DNA of 64,000 nucleotides from positions 1,304,001-1,368,000 of the forward strand of contig NZ_AP021903.1 of the NCBI RefSeq assembly GCF_018326005.1. Direction: 5' to 3'. This DNA is from Pseudomonas sp. Seg1. Its GTDB lineage: Bacteria > Pseudomonadota > Gammaproteobacteria > Pseudomonadales > Pseudomonadaceae. Position 1 is the first letter of the stretch, and the number at the start of each line of letters is the position of its first letter. The position numbers and the translations under genes are program-made. Under the pieces are notes generated by a model that saw only the letters and a program-made list of their open reading frames with translations, did no database searches and was not told where the DNA came from. Of the stretch, positions 26,060 to 36,223 are shown piece by piece.

Positions 26060-26385
26060 CTGAAGAACGTAACGCCATCCCACTGATCATCACCGGTATC
26101 TGCAGCATCCTCGGCACCGTCGGGGCGCTGTGGTACTACGGTTACCTGCATTTCGCCAAGCCTGAGGATGCGTTGCTGCTCAACGAATTCACCATGCTCA
26201 AGACGGTGCCGGGTGAGGACTACAAGGTTTCGCTCGACCCGGCACCGCAAGTGGCGCAGTGCATCGATGGCGTGCTGGTGTTGTTCGATACCGAGCAAAA
26301 GGGTTTGACCGGTGTACTGATCAATGCGCAGAAAAAAGCCGTGCGTTGCATGGGCGAAGAGACCCCGCAGAAGCTGCAAGAGTGA
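26056..26385 (+). CDS. Small membrane-anchored protein of unknown function
   Basis: 109 residues. One membrane segment near residues 8-30 (IPLIITGICSILGTVGALWY) is followed by a soluble domain of about 75 residues with two Cys (VAQCIDGVLVLF, AVRCMGEETPQ). It overlaps the hydrolase gene (ATGA), so it is translated with it. I do not recognise the family. Confidence 0.7.
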   Translation: MTEERNAIPLIITGICSILGTVGALWYYGYLHFAKPEDALLLNEFTMLKTVPGEDYKVSLDPAPQVAQCIDGVLVLFDTEQKGLTGVLINAQKKAVRCMGEETPQKLQE

Positions 26386-26399
26386 TTCTGCAGGTTCAG

Positions 26400-26573
26400 C
26401 CCTCACCCTGACCCTCTCCCTCGGGAGAGGGGACTGACCGAGCTGTCTTTCGAGTTACGCCGACCTGAAAGAGAGTGTCGACTATGGATTCGGCAAAACA
26501 CTCCCAGGTCGACGCAGCTATTGAGCATCCCCCATTCGGCTCCCTCTCCCTCGGGAGAGGGCTGGGGTGAGGG
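26400..26573. repeat. Inverted pair of CCCTCACCC-type repeats
   Basis: CCCTCACCCTGACCCTCTCC at about 26400 and its near reverse complement ending in GGGGTGAGGGG at 26573 bracket about 110 bases. Each arm also holds a small CTCTCCCTCGGGAGAG hairpin. This element type is common between genes in Pseudomonas. It lies between two convergent genes. Confidence 0.65.
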
Positions 26574-26595
26574 GCCGCGATTTCAGCTCCCACAA

Positions 26596-26629
26596 AAAAG
26601 CCCCGCCTGATCACTCAGGCGGGGCTTTT
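26596..26629. terminator. Bidirectional terminator between convergent genes
   Basis: Fifteen-base perfect arms around a four-base loop (TCAC) have an A run before and a T run after, so the hairpin can end transcription from both sides. It serves the lptF-like gene on the minus strand and possibly the plus-strand hydrolase unit. Confidence 0.9.
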
Positions 26630-26646
26630 ACATTACCGAGTAATGC

Positions 26647-27435
26647 TTAGTTCGAGCTGACAGCCGAACGTGGCATCACAGGCTGGTTGTCGTTGGAAAT
26701 GGTCACTTCCACACGACGATTCATCGCACGGCCCGAAGCGCTGCCATTCTCGGCAACCGGATATTCCTTGCCGTAGCCTTGAGTGACGATACGCGCTGGA
26801 TCAACACCCATTTTCACCAGCGCAGTGCGCACGGAGTTGGCGCGACGCTCGGACAGCGACTGGTTGTGGCTGGCGGTACCGGTGCTGTCGGTGTAACCCT
26901 CGACGATCACTTTGCGATCAGGGTTTTCCTGGAGGAATTGCGCCAGTTTGTTGATGTTCACCAGACCGCTGGATTTCAGGTCGGCACGGTCGGTGGCGAA
27001 CAGCACGTCACCGAAAGTCACCAGCGTACCGCGATCGGTCTGCTTGGCGTTGAGGCTGTCCTGCAGCTGTTTGATCTGCTGATCACGAGCGTCCAGACGG
27101 GCCTGGGCACGTTGCGCTGCGGCGTTCTTCAGGTTGTTTTCAGCGGTGCGCAGAGCGATGGTCTGCTTGGCTACTTCCACACGCTGGTTCGTCAGGTAGG
27201 CCAGTTGGTCAACCTTGGCGGCGTCTTGCTTGTCCAGATAAGCCTTGTCGGCCTTGTCCAGATAATCGCTGGCGTCTTTGGTTTCCAGAGCGGCTACTTT
27301 GCTCGCTTGCGGGTTGGCTTGCAGGCCGGCGTAGTTGGTGCGTGCCTGTTCCAGATTCGGGTTAGGCGGGGTGGAGCAGGCAGCCAGGGCAACGCTTGCA
27401 GCCAGGAGAGCGGGGATCATCAGTTGCTTACGCAT
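26647..27435 (-). CDS. lptF: OmpA-family lipoprotein LptF
   Basis: 262 residues. A signal peptide ends in a lipobox (LAAC, Cys near 20). A coiled-coil-rich middle (about 60-135, with Ala/Gln repeats) and an OmpA C-terminal peptidoglycan-binding domain (about 140-250: FGDVLFATDRADLKSSG, VEGYTDSTGT, SLSERRANSV) follow. It matches P. aeruginosa LptF (PA3692), an AlgU-controlled outer-membrane lipoprotein linked to envelope stress survival. It is 55 bases downstream of the DUF4398 gene. AAAGGACG is the ribosome site. Confidence 0.88.
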   Translation of the reverse strand: MRKQLMIPALLAASVALAACSTPPNPNLEQARTNYAGLQANPQASKVAALETKDASDYLDKADKAYLDKQDAAKVDQLAYLTNQRVEVAKQTIALRTAENNLKNAAAQRAQARLDARDQQIKQLQDSLNAKQTDRGTLVTFGDVLFATDRADLKSSGLVNINKLAQFLQENPDRKVIVEGYTDSTGTASHNQSLSERRANSVRTALVKMGVDPARIVTQGYGKEYPVAENGSASGRAMNRRVEVTISNDNQPVMPRSAVSSN

Positions 27436-27490
27436 AATTTGTCGTCCTTTCTATCAATAAAAGTTTCAGCTTTGCGGTCGGGATGCGCGC

Positions 27491-27895
27491 TTACTGCACT
27501 GGGCGCTGACTTTCCTGACGCAGTTCCTGAACACCTTTCTGGGAATCCTTCACAGCCAGTTCGGCCTTGGCGGCTTGAGCCTTGCGTTCGGCTACACGAG
27601 CGTCCCACTCGGCCTGTTCGGACAGGCGACGGGCCTCGTCATACTTCTTGTCGTGCATGGCGATTTCGGCTTGTTTCAATTTGTCCTGCGCTTGCTTCAT
27701 CTCGACTGCGGCGAACTCGGTACCACCGGCGCTGACCGCACTGTTGACCGCCGATTGGGTCACAGCGTACTGCTCGGTTGGTGGGTTACCGGCGCAACCG
27801 GCCAGTACGAAGCTGGTGCCGATTGCCAGGGCCGCCAGTTTCAGACCGCGCAGGTGGGTAAACGAGGTTTGGTTTTTCATGGTCTTCAACTCCAT
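27491..27895 (-). CDS. DUF4398 lipoprotein
   Basis: 134 residues from the ATG at 27895, which has AGGAG seven bases upstream; an ATG five codons later (27880) also has a fair site. The signal peptide ends in the lipobox VLAGC. The mature protein is a helical, Ala/Glu/Gln-rich domain typical of DUF4398 (AAVEMKQAQDKLKQAEIAMH, KYDEARRLSEQAEWDARVAE). In Pseudomonas this gene precedes lptF (PA3691-PA3692). An AlgU-like promoter lies about 100 bases upstream. Probably an envelope-stress lipoprotein; molecular role unknown. Confidence 0.85.
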   Translation of the reverse strand: MELKTMKNQTSFTHLRGLKLAALAIGTSFVLAGCAGNPPTEQYAVTQSAVNSAVSAGGTEFAAVEMKQAQDKLKQAEIAMHDKKYDEARRLSEQAEWDARVAERKAQAAKAELAVKDSQKGVQELRQESQRPVQ

Positions 27896-27997
27896 TAGGC
27901 ATCTCCTGAAAACATCTAAATCCATCCTGGTCGAGGAGCCGAAAGCGTCGTGTGAAAGCGCGTTTTTGAAACGCTCGTTCCAGGAGTGGTTACAGCT

Positions 27998-28025
27998 TCC
28001 GACCGGAGGCGATTTTCAAAAGTTC
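27998..28025 (-). promoter_or_regulatory. AlgU (sigma-22)-type promoter for DUF4398-lptF
   Basis: On the minus strand GAACTT (28025-28020), a 17-base spacer and TCGGA (28002-27998) match the AlgU/RpoE consensus GAACTT-N16/17-TCTGA with one mismatch. The predicted start is about 95 bases before the DUF4398 ATG. LptF is a known AlgU-regulon member in P. aeruginosa, which independently supports the call. Confidence 0.75.
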
Positions 28026-28150
28026 AGAAAAGATGGCCTATCGCCAAAAAAAACTTTGACCGAATGGACAAGGCTCTAAAGCGGGAACTTTGACGGTTTG
28101 GAGTGGTACGCGCGGGGGAATACGACGTAGTGCTACAGGAAAAATAAAGC

Positions 28151-28244
28151 CCCTGTGGGAGCTGGCTTGCCAGCGATGGGGCCACCGGATTCAACGCATC
28201 TTTGACTGAAGTGGCGCTATCGCGGGCAAGCCCGCTCCCACAGG
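28151..28244. repeat. REP doublet
   Basis: CCCTGTGGGAGCTGGCTTGC at 28151 and the inverted CGCGGGCAAGCCCGCTCCCA arm ending at 28244 enclose about 35 bases. The arms belong to slightly different REP subtypes. Confidence 0.75.
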
Positions 28245-28261
28245 TTTAACGCAATTTCGGA

Positions 28262-28606
28262 TCAGTGTTTCTGTTTGCCGTCTGCGGCCGAGAGGTCATG
28301 TAAATGTCGGCGCGACAACGCCAGAAACCGCGGCGTCGGCCCGACGTCTTCATACAACGGATCACCTTCCTCATCCGTCGCCACCACGGTCGACCCCTTC
28401 ACGTACGGCAGGCTCGCTTCGAACTCTTCAAGCGCGGCGCCAATCAGTTCGCCGAGCAGCTCTTCGGGGTGGCGTTTGGGGTACATCTCGGCAATCGCCG
28501 CCAGGCGCGCAGCCGCTTCGACATCCAGATGAATCGTGTAGCCAGTGTCGGTCAGGCGACCCTTGGCGTTTTCTTCCCAATGCTGGGCGAGCTCACGAAT
28601 TTTCAT
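28262..28606 (-). CDS. Small conserved protein of unknown function
   Basis: 114 residues starting MKIRELAQHWEENAKGRLT. Residues about 25-65 (IHLDVEAAARLAAIAEMYPK, PEELLGELIGAALEEFEASL) look like a ribbon-helix-helix-type helix pair, followed by an acidic strand region (DEEGDPLYEDVGPTPRF). Some Pseudomonas annotations call this family a pilin assembly or pili tip component, but I see nothing in the sequence that supports a pilus role. It is read away from ppc. Small, cytoplasmic, no signal peptide. Confidence 0.65.
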   Translation of the reverse strand: MKIRELAQHWEENAKGRLTDTGYTIHLDVEAAARLAAIAEMYPKRHPEELLGELIGAALEEFEASLPYVKGSTVVATDEEGDPLYEDVGPTPRFLALSRRHLHDLSAADGKQKH

Positions 28607-28821
28607 AAAAACCTCATGTCGCGCCTGCGGGTGGCAGGCCTTGGTGAGTGTCCGGCCGGGGCCGGCGGCAAGCCGTTGTGCGGCTTACTGTTGAGACTAG
28701 CTTTCGGTGACAAGGTTTAAAGTCCCTTCGTCGGCCGGCTTGTAAGAAGCGGCGCAGAGCGGCACTCTCTAGGCCATGCACTCGTTTCTAGGCCGCCCGG
28801 ATTACCGCTGGAGAACTGCTG

Positions 28822-31452
28822 ATGACCGATATTGATGCACGCTTGCGCGAAGATGTTCACCTGCTCGGAGAGCTGCTGGGCAACACCATTCGAGACCAGT
28901 ACGGCGAGGACTTTCTCGACAAGATCGAGCAGATTCGCAAGGGCGCCAAGGCCGATCGCCGCGGCTCGATGGACGCCGAACTGAGCGCCAGCCTCAATCA
29001 ATTGAGCGAAGACGAATTGCTCCCGGTGGCGCGGGCGTTTAACCAGTTTTTGAATCTGGCGAACATCGCCGAGCAGTATCAATTGATCCATCGTCGCGAA
29101 GAGTCGCAGCCGGCGCCGTTCGAATCCCGTGTCCTGCCGGAATTGCTTGCGCGCTTGCGTAACGAAGGCCACAGCGCCGAGTCGTTGGCCCGGCAACTGG
29201 CGCGACTGGAAATCGAGCTGGTGCTGACCGCGCACCCGACCGAAGTGGCGCGCCGCACGCTGATCCAGAAGTACGACGCGATCGCCGCGCAACTTGCCGC
29301 ACAGGATCATCGCGACCTGACCACGGCCGAACGCGAGCAGATCCAGAACACCTTGCAACGGCTGATCGCCGAAGCCTGGCACACCGAAGAAATTCGCCGC
29401 ACGCGACCGACGCCGGTAGACGAAGCCAAGTGGGGTTTTGCGGTGATCGAGCATTCGCTGTGGCAGGCGATTCCCAACCACATGCGCAAGGCCGACCAAG
29501 CGCTGCATGCCGCGACCGGCCTGCGTTTGCCATTGGAGGCCGCACCGATTCGCTTTGCCTCGTGGATGGGCGGCGACCGTGACGGCAATCCCAATGTCAC
29601 CGCCGCGGTGACTCGCGAAGTGCTGTTGCTGGCGCGCTGGATGGCCGCCGATTTGTACCTTCGCGATGTCGATCACCTCGCCGCCGAACTGTCGATGCAA
29701 CAGGCCAGCGATGCGCTGAAAGCCAAGGCTGGCGACAGTGCCGAGCCGTATCGCGCAGTGCTCAAGCAATTGCGTGAACGCCTGCGCGCCACGCGCAACT
29801 GGGCGCATGCTTCATTGACGGCGACAACGCCGGCGCCTGCCGATGTATTGCACAACAATCGCGATCTGCTCGATCCGCTGGAGCTGTGCTTCAACTCGCT
29901 GCACGAGTGCGGCATGGGCGTGATCGCTGACGGGCCGCTGCTCGATTGTCTGCGCCGGGCGGTGACGTTCGGCTTGTTCCTTGTGCGTCTCGATGTGCGC
30001 CAGGACTCATCGCGGCACAGCGCGGCGATGACGGAAATCACCGATTATCTGGGCCTCGGTCGTTACGAAGACTGGGACGAAGACGCCCGCATTGCCTTTC
30101 TGAGTCGAGAGTTGGCCAATCGTCGCCCATTGCTTCCAGCGCATTTCAAACCCTCCGCCGACACGGCGGAAGTGCTCAACACCTGCAAGGAAATCGCCGC
30201 CGCACCGGGTGCCTCGCTGGGTTCCTACGTGATCTCCATGGCCGGCGCGGCTTCCGATGTGCTGGCCGTGCAGCTGCTGCTCAAAGAGGCCGGTGTACTG
30301 CGGCCGATGCGTGTGGTGCCGCTGTTCGAAACCCTCGCCGACCTCGATAACGCCGGCCCGGTGATCGAGCGGCTGTTGCTGTTGCCGGGTTACCGCGTGC
30401 GGCTGCAAGGCCCGCAGGAAGTGATGATCGGTTATTCCGACTCGGCCAAGGACGCCGGCACGACCGCAGCGGCATGGGCGCAATACCGCGCGCAGGAACG
30501 GCTGGTGGAAATCTGCCGCGAGCAGCAAGTCGAGCTGCTGTTGTTCCACGGTCGCGGTGGCACTGTGGGGCGTGGCGGTGGTCCGGCCCACGCTGCGATC
30601 CTGTCGCAGCCACCGGGTTCGGTGGCAGGACGGTTCCGCACCACCGAGCAAGGGGAAATGATTCGATTCAAATTCGGCCTGCCGGACATCGCCGAGCAAA
30701 ACCTCAATCTTTACCTCGCGGCGGTGCTTGAAGCGACGTTGCTGCCACCACCGCCGCCTACGCCCGAGTGGCGTCATCTGATGGACGAATTGGCCGCCGA
30801 CGGCGTCAGCGCTTATCGTCAGGTGGTGCGGGAAAATCCGCAGTTCGTCGAGTATTTCCGCCAGTCCACGCCGGAGCAGGAGCTGGGTCGTTTACCGCTC
30901 GGCAGTCGTCCCGCCAAGCGGCGTGCCGGCGGCATCGAGAGCCTGCGGGCGATTCCGTGGATTTTCGGCTGGACGCAAACGCGCCTGATGCTGCCCGCCT
31001 GGCTCGGCTGGGAAACCGCGTTGAGCAAGGCATTGGCGCGCGGGGAGGGCGAACTGCTCGGGCAGATGCGCGAACAGTGGCCGTTTTTCCGCACGCGCAT
31101 CGACATGCTGGAAATGGTGCTGGCCAAGGCAGACGCCGATATTGCGCTGTCTTATGACCAACGTCTGGTCGAGCCGGCGTTGCTGCCGTTGGGCGCGCAC
31201 TTACGCGACCTATTGTCGCAGGCGTGCACGGTGGTGCTTGGCCTGACCGGTCAGTCGCAACTGCTGGCACATAGCCCCGATACCTTGGAATTCATCCGTC
31301 TGCGCAACACCTACCTCGACCCGCTTCATCTATTGCAGGCCGAGTTGCTGGCTCGTTCGCGGCAGCAGAATGTCGAGCAGGGCAGCCCCGTGGAACAGGC
31401 GCTGCTGGTGTCTGTGGCGGGGATTGCCGCCGGTTTGCGAAATACCGGCTAA
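28822..31452 (+). CDS. ppc: Phosphoenolpyruvate carboxylase
   Basis: 876 residues, full length. Hallmarks are the catalytic His in [41 protein letters not shown] and the glycine loop [14 protein letters not shown]. It converts PEP and bicarbonate to oxaloacetate, refilling the TCA cycle. A CTGGAG ribosome site precedes the ATG. A GC-rich hairpin at 31470-31499, 18 bases after the stop, may end transcription but lacks a T run. Confidence 0.97.
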   Translation: MTDIDARLREDVHLLGELLGNTIRDQYGEDFLDKIEQIRKGAKADRRGSMDAELSASLNQLSEDELLPVARAFNQFLNLANIAEQYQLIHRREESQPAPFESRVLPELLARLRNEGHSAESLARQLARLEIELVLTAHPTEVARRTLIQKYDAIAAQLAAQDHRDLTTAEREQIQNTLQRLIAEAWHTEEIRRTRPTPVDEAKWGFAVIEHSLWQAIPNHMRKADQALHAATGLRLPLEAAPIRFASWMGGDRDGNPNVTAAVTREVLLLARWMAADLYLRDVDHLAAELSMQQASDALKAKAGDSAEPYRAVLKQLRERLRATRNWAHASLTATTPAPADVLHNNRDLLDPLELCFNSLHECGMGVIADGPLLDCLRRAVTFGLFLVRLDVRQDSSRHSAAMTEITDYLGLGRYEDWDEDARIAFLSRELANRRPLLPAHFKPSADTAEVLNTCKEIAAAPGASLGSYVISMAGAASDVLAVQLLLKEAGVLRPMRVVPLFETLADLDNAGPVIERLLLLPGYRVRLQGPQEVMIGYSDSAKDAGTTAAAWAQYRAQERLVEICREQQVELLLFHGRGGTVGRGGGPAHAAILSQPPGSVAGRFRTTEQGEMIRFKFGLPDIAEQNLNLYLAAVLEATLLPPPPPTPEWRHLMDELAADGVSAYRQVVRENPQFVEYFRQSTPEQELGRLPLGSRPAKRRAGGIESLRAIPWIFGWTQTRLMLPAWLGWETALSKALARGEGELLGQMREQWPFFRTRIDMLEMVLAKADADIALSYDQRLVEPALLPLGAHLRDLLSQACTVVLGLTGQSQLLAHSPDTLEFIRLRNTYLDPLHLLQAELLARSRQQNVEQGSPVEQALLVSVAGIAAGLRNTG

Positions 31453-32401
<949 letters not shown>

Positions 32402-32419
32402 AAAAGCTGATCGGCTGCA

Positions 32420-32445
32420 TCATCCACGGCCCGCTTGCGGGCCGT
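32420..32445 (+). terminator. Hairpin between adk and tsaB
   Basis: ACGGCCCGCTTGCGGGCCGT is a stable stem with eight-base arms shortly after the adk stop. The following AGTTGTTTA is only weakly U-rich, so it may attenuate rather than terminate. Confidence 0.45.
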
Positions 32446-32495
32446 AGTTGTTTATACTGACGCACTTTTTTCCCCACCCTGTTCTGGATACATCG

Positions 32496-33170
32496 ATGAG
32501 TACCTTGCTGGCCCTGGACACCGCGACTGAAGCTTGCTCCGTTGCTTTGCTGCATGACGGCAAGGTCACGAGCCATTACGAGGTGATCCCGCGCCTGCAT
32601 GCGCAGAAGTTGTTGCCGATGATCCAGCAACTGCTGGCCGACGCCGGCACCACGCTGCAAGCGGTGGATGCGATTGCTTTCGGTCGCGGCCCGGGCGCGT
32701 TCACGGGTGTGCGGATCGCCATTGGTGTGGTGCAGGGTCTGGCGTTCGCGCTGGATCGTCCGGTGTTGCCGGTGTCCAATCTGGCGGTGCTCGCGCAGCG
32801 GGCATTTCGTGAGCATGGCGTGAGTCAGGTCGCGGCCGCGATCGATGCGCGCATGGATGAAGTGTATTGGGGTTGCTACCGCGAGACGGCTGGCGAAATG
32901 CGTCTGGTCGGCGCCGAAGCGGTGTTGCCGCCGGAAGTTGCCGCGCTGCCGACCGATGCCAGCGGCGACTGGTTTGGTGCGGGCACTGGTTGGGGCTACG
33001 GTGAACGCATCGCCGTCAACCTGACCGGCTCCGATGCCGGCATGCTGCCCCACGCTGAAGACTTGCTGACCCTGGCGCGTTTTGCCTGGGAGCGCGGCGA
33101 GTCGATTCCCGCGGATGATGCGCAGCCGGTTTACCTGCGCGACAAAGTCGCCACCCCCAAAGCCCGCTGA
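32496..33170 (+). CDS. tsaB: tRNA threonylcarbamoyladenosine synthesis protein TsaB
   Basis: 224 residues from the ATG at 32496; 16 further upstream codons are not conserved-looking and include the adk-side spacer. The ASKHA fold is shown by LALDTATEACSVALLHDGK and FGRGPGAFTGVRIAIGVVQG. TsaB is the non-catalytic partner of TsaD and TsaE in making t6A37 on ANN-decoding tRNAs. It follows adk, an order shared with PAO1 as I recall. Confidence 0.94.
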   Translation: MSTLLALDTATEACSVALLHDGKVTSHYEVIPRLHAQKLLPMIQQLLADAGTTLQAVDAIAFGRGPGAFTGVRIAIGVVQGLAFALDRPVLPVSNLAVLAQRAFREHGVSQVAAAIDARMDEVYWGCYRETAGEMRLVGAEAVLPPEVAALPTDASGDWFGAGTGWGYGERIAVNLTGSDAGMLPHAEDLLTLARFAWERGESIPADDAQPVYLRDKVATPKAR

Positions 33171-33486
33171 TTCACCCGGATCCTTGCTGTTCACTTGTGG
33201 CGAGGGGATTTATCCCCGATGGAGTGCGCAGCGCTCCCTCTGCATTCCTCCAGTGAAACTGCATTATCAGCATGCTGCGCAGCCGGTCGGGGATGAATCC
33301 CCTCACCACAAAAAGCCTCCACAAGCTTTTCCCTGAATAAATGCCTTTTCCAAATTCTGCCAATCGTCAGTTTCAAACCCCGCGCTTTAAACCTTTTGCG
33401 CTTTATGTGTTCTAGTTATCACTCGGCGGTTTGCTAAGTCGGTCAAGTGCCGCTAAATTGCCATCATCGATACCGAGCATGAATTT
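33171..33486. other. Intergenic region after tsaB
   Basis: 316 bases with a REP-type inverted pair (33195-33311) and an AT-richer stretch (33320-33480) that should hold the promoter for the next three genes. No gene is seen. Confidence 0.6.
33195..33311. repeat. Inverted pair, GCGAGGGGATTTATCCCC family
   Basis: TTGTGGCGAGGGGATTTATC at 33195 and the inverted GGGGATGAATCCCCTCACCA arm ending at 33311 enclose about 65 bases with a second GCAGCGCTCC/TGCTGCGC arm pair inside. The same family is seen at 62964-63098. Confidence 0.8.
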
Positions 33487-33795
33487 ATGCGTATAGACGG
33501 CCTCTCCTCTCAGTCCTACCCGATCAAGCGCAAGCCTCGCAAAGGCAATCCGGCGCTGGATGAATCCGTCGACGATATCGATGGCGAGGTGGAATTCCCG
33601 ACTGAAGAGCAACTGGCCGCCCGCGCTGCCAAAGCCTCTGCCCAACGCCTGTCCAATCTGCCTGCCCGTCAGCAAGACATGATTTATCACCGCGCGATGA
33701 AAAAGAGCGTAGCCATGGCCCTCGCCAGCTACCTGAGCACCGCCGGTTTTGTCGATTGGGATGCAGACGTGCTGGGCCTCGATCTGTACATCTGA
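33487..33795 (+). CDS. Small conserved protein of unknown function
   Basis: 102 residues: a basic N-terminus (YPIKRKPRKG), an acidic middle (DESVDDIDGEVEFPTEEQ) and a helical C-terminal half (RQQDMIYHRAMKKSVAMALA). No family is recognised. The stop overlaps the DUF72 gene start by one base, so the two are translated together. Cytoplasmic. Confidence 0.72.
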   Translation: MRIDGLSSQSYPIKRKPRKGNPALDESVDDIDGEVEFPTEEQLAARAAKASAQRLSNLPARQQDMIYHRAMKKSVAMALASYLSTAGFVDWDADVLGLDLYI

Positions 33796-34655
33796 TGGAT
33801 CTGCCTTACTACCTCGGTTGTCCGTCCTGGAGCGAAAACGCCTGGCGCGAGTATCTGTACCCGCAAGACGCCAAAACCTCCGACTTCCTGGGCCTCTACT
33901 GCCAGGTGTTCAACGCCGTTGAAGGCAATACCACTTTCTACGCCAGTCCTTCGCCGGCCACCGTGCAGCGTTGGGCCGAAATCATGCCTGCGCATTTTCG
34001 CTTTACCGCCAAGTTTCCCGGTGACATCAGCCACAGTGGCGACTTGCGCGATCAACTGACCGCCGCCGACACCTTTGTGCAATTGCTCAAACCCCTCGGC
34101 GAGCGTGTAGCGCCGCTGTGGCTGCAACTGTCGAAAAGCTTCACGCCGCATCGGCTGCCGGAGCTGGCGGCGTTCATCGATGCGCTGGATTACCCGTTGG
34201 CGGTCGAAGTGCGGCATGAACAGTTCTTCGCCAAGGGCGAGAGCGAGCGGCTGCTCAATCGCCTGCTGCTGGACCGTGGCGTCGAGCGTATCTGCCTCGA
34301 TCCGCGTGCGCTGTTCAGTTGCCTGTCGACCGAGTCTTCGGTGATCCACGCACAATCGAAAAAGCCGCGGGTGCCGACGCGTCCGGCGGCGTTCACGCAG
34401 TTCCCGCAAGTGCGCTTCATCGGTCATCCCGAGCTTGAAGCCAACGATCCATTCCTGGTGCCGTGGGTGGCGAAAATCGCCGAGTGGATCGAAGAGGGCC
34501 GCACGCCCTACATCTTCCTGCACACCGCCGACAACCTGTTGGCGGCGAAGCTGGCGCAACGATTTCACGCACAACTGATGCAACGTTTGCCTGGCCTGCC
34601 ATCTCTGCCTGAGCTATACAGAGAACCCGCCGCGGAGCAACTTGGCCTGCTCTGA
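33795..34655 (+). CDS. DUF72 family protein
   Basis: 286 residues from the ATG at 33795, which overlaps the preceding stop. DUF72 TIM-barrel features are present: YYLGCPSWSENAWREYLYP at the N-terminus, FNAVEGNTTFYASPSPATV, FRFTAKFPGDISHSG and the C-terminal YIFLHTADNLLAAKLAQRF. The biochemical role of DUF72 (YecE-like) proteins is not settled. No signal peptide. Confidence 0.88.
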   Translation: MDLPYYLGCPSWSENAWREYLYPQDAKTSDFLGLYCQVFNAVEGNTTFYASPSPATVQRWAEIMPAHFRFTAKFPGDISHSGDLRDQLTAADTFVQLLKPLGERVAPLWLQLSKSFTPHRLPELAAFIDALDYPLAVEVRHEQFFAKGESERLLNRLLLDRGVERICLDPRALFSCLSTESSVIHAQSKKPRVPTRPAAFTQFPQVRFIGHPELEANDPFLVPWVAKIAEWIEEGRTPYIFLHTADNLLAAKLAQRFHAQLMQRLPGLPSLPELYREPAAEQLGLL

Positions 34656-34688
34656 GGCGAACTCGTTTTTCTGCCCGGGAGCCTGCCG

Positions 34689-35525
34689 ATGGATGCCACT
34701 GCCCTTCAAGAACAAGTCCGTAAAGCCCAAGCCTTCAAAGCCCTGCATGAGCGCCCGGGGATTTTCGTCATTCCCAATCCGTGGGATGCCGGCTCGGCGA
34801 AGATGCTCGCCAGTCTGGGGTATCAGGCATTGGCGACCACCAGCGCCGGTTATGCGTTTTCCCAGGGCAAGGCCGATGGAGCCTTGAGTCTCGATGACAC
34901 CTTGGCCAACGTCCGCGCGATTGTCGCGGCGACCGATTTGCCGGTGGCGGTGGATCTGGAAAACGGTTTCGCCGATGACCCGGCCGAGTGCGCGAAGAGT
35001 TTGCTGCGGGCAGCAGAGGCGGGTGCGGTGGGCGGTTCGATCGAGGACGCCACGGGGCGTGCAGACGCGCCGATCTATTGCTTCGAACACGCCGTGGCGC
35101 GCATCGAAGCGGCCGTTGCCGCTGTGCGTACGCTGCCATTTCCATTCCTGCTGACCGCCCGCGCGGAGAACTATCTGCACGGCAATCCTGACATCAACGA
35201 CACTATCCGTCGCTTGCAGGCTTTCGCCGAGGCCGGGGCCGACGTGCTATATGCGCCAGGTTTGCGCAGTGCTGAAGAAGTCCTGGCAGTGGTGCGCGCG
35301 GTAGCGCCAAAACCGGTCAACGTGTTGATGTCCGGCGGGCTGAAGCTGACCGTGCAGCAACTCGAGGAAATGGGCGTACGGCGCATTAGCACCGGTTCGG
35401 CGCTGGCGCTCGCGGCGTTCGGTGAGTTCTTCCGCGCCGCCGAAGAAATTCAGCAGTCCGGCACTTTCGGCTTCACTTCAAAGTCGATGCCGTACGCCAA
35501 GGCCAACCAGTTTTTCAAAGGCTGA
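34689..35525 (+). CDS. Isocitrate lyase/PEP mutase-family enzyme
   Basis: 278 residues with the family barrel: IPNPWDAGSAKMLASLGYQA, TTSAGYAFSQGKADG, the metal-binding DLENGF, GGSIEDATGR and LLTARAENYLHG. The usual catalytic loop of true isocitrate lyase is absent. Members of this branch include oxaloacetate decarboxylase-like and carboxyphosphonoenolpyruvate mutase-like enzymes, so the exact reaction cannot be read from sequence. It lies 33 bases after DUF72 and two bases before the extensin-like gene, probably in one unit. Confidence 0.85.
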   Translation: MDATALQEQVRKAQAFKALHERPGIFVIPNPWDAGSAKMLASLGYQALATTSAGYAFSQGKADGALSLDDTLANVRAIVAATDLPVAVDLENGFADDPAECAKSLLRAAEAGAVGGSIEDATGRADAPIYCFEHAVARIEAAVAAVRTLPFPFLLTARAENYLHGNPDINDTIRRLQAFAEAGADVLYAPGLRSAEEVLAVVRAVAPKPVNVLMSGGLKLTVQQLEEMGVRRISTGSALALAAFGEFFRAAEEIQQSGTFGFTSKSMPYAKANQFFKG

Positions 35526-35527
35526 GC

Positions 35528-36220
35528 ATGGCGCGGTGGATTGCGCTGGTCGTTCTGCTGATGTTTGGCGCTGCCATGGTCAGTGTCTGGCGCGGCTGGC
35601 TGGAAGTGCCGCCGCAGTGGAATCCGTGGGCGCCGCTGGATGTGAAAGCGTCGCCCAACTGGCTGACCGGTTACAAGCTGATGCGTTTACGCAGCGACCC
35701 CGAACTCTGCGCCCAGGCACTGCGCAGCTCGGCGTTGCGCGTGACGCCGCAGTCCGACAGCCCGGATGCCAAGTGTCCGCTGATCGGCGCCTTGCGCGTG
35801 CAGGGCGGCGAAGTGGCGCTCAGCAGCAGCTTCCTCGCCAGTTGCCCGCTGGCAGTCGCCTACACTCTGTTCGAACGCCATACCCTGCAACCCGCCGCAC
35901 AGTCCGTTTACGGCGAGAAAGTCGTGCGCCTCGATCACCTCGGCAGCTTCGCCTGCCGCAATATCTACAACCGCGAAAGCGGCGCACTGAGTCGTCATGC
36001 CAGTGCCGATGCGTTGGATATCGCTGGCTTTCGGCTGGCGGATGGCCGAACCATCAGCGTGCTCAAGGACTGGCCCAAGCAGAATCAGGACGCGCAGTTT
36101 CTCCGCAGGGTGCGCGACGGCGCCTGCGAGGCGTTCAGTGTGGTGTTGAGTCCGGATTACAACGCTGCCCATCGCAATCATTTTCATGTCGATGTCGGGC
36201 GCTGGAGCGTGTGTCGCTGA
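35528..36220 (+). CDS. Extensin-like (LAS-type metallopeptidase fold) protein
   Basis: 230 residues. An N-terminal membrane anchor or signal (about 4-22) is followed by an extensin-like C-terminal domain with metal-site residues of the LAS/VanY type: SRHASADALDIAGFRL (SxHxxxxAxD) and HRNHFHVDVG. Such domains bind or cleave peptidoglycan peptides in the periplasm. Four Cys are spread over the periplasmic part and could form disulfides. Enzyme activity is inferred from motif conservation. Confidence 0.82.
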   Translation: MARWIALVVLLMFGAAMVSVWRGWLEVPPQWNPWAPLDVKASPNWLTGYKLMRLRSDPELCAQALRSSALRVTPQSDSPDAKCPLIGALRVQGGEVALSSSFLASCPLAVAYTLFERHTLQPAAQSVYGEKVVRLDHLGSFACRNIYNRESGALSRHASADALDIAGFRLADGRTISVLKDWPKQNQDAQFLRRVRDGACEAFSVVLSPDYNAAHRNHFHVDVGRWSVCR

Positions 36221-36223
36221 GGG

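Larger units (their letters stand above)
27896..28261. other. Intergenic region upstream of DUF4398-lptF
   Basis: 366 bases without a credible gene. It contains the AlgU-like promoter (27998-28025) and a REP doublet (28151-28244). Nothing else is recognised. Confidence 0.7.
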
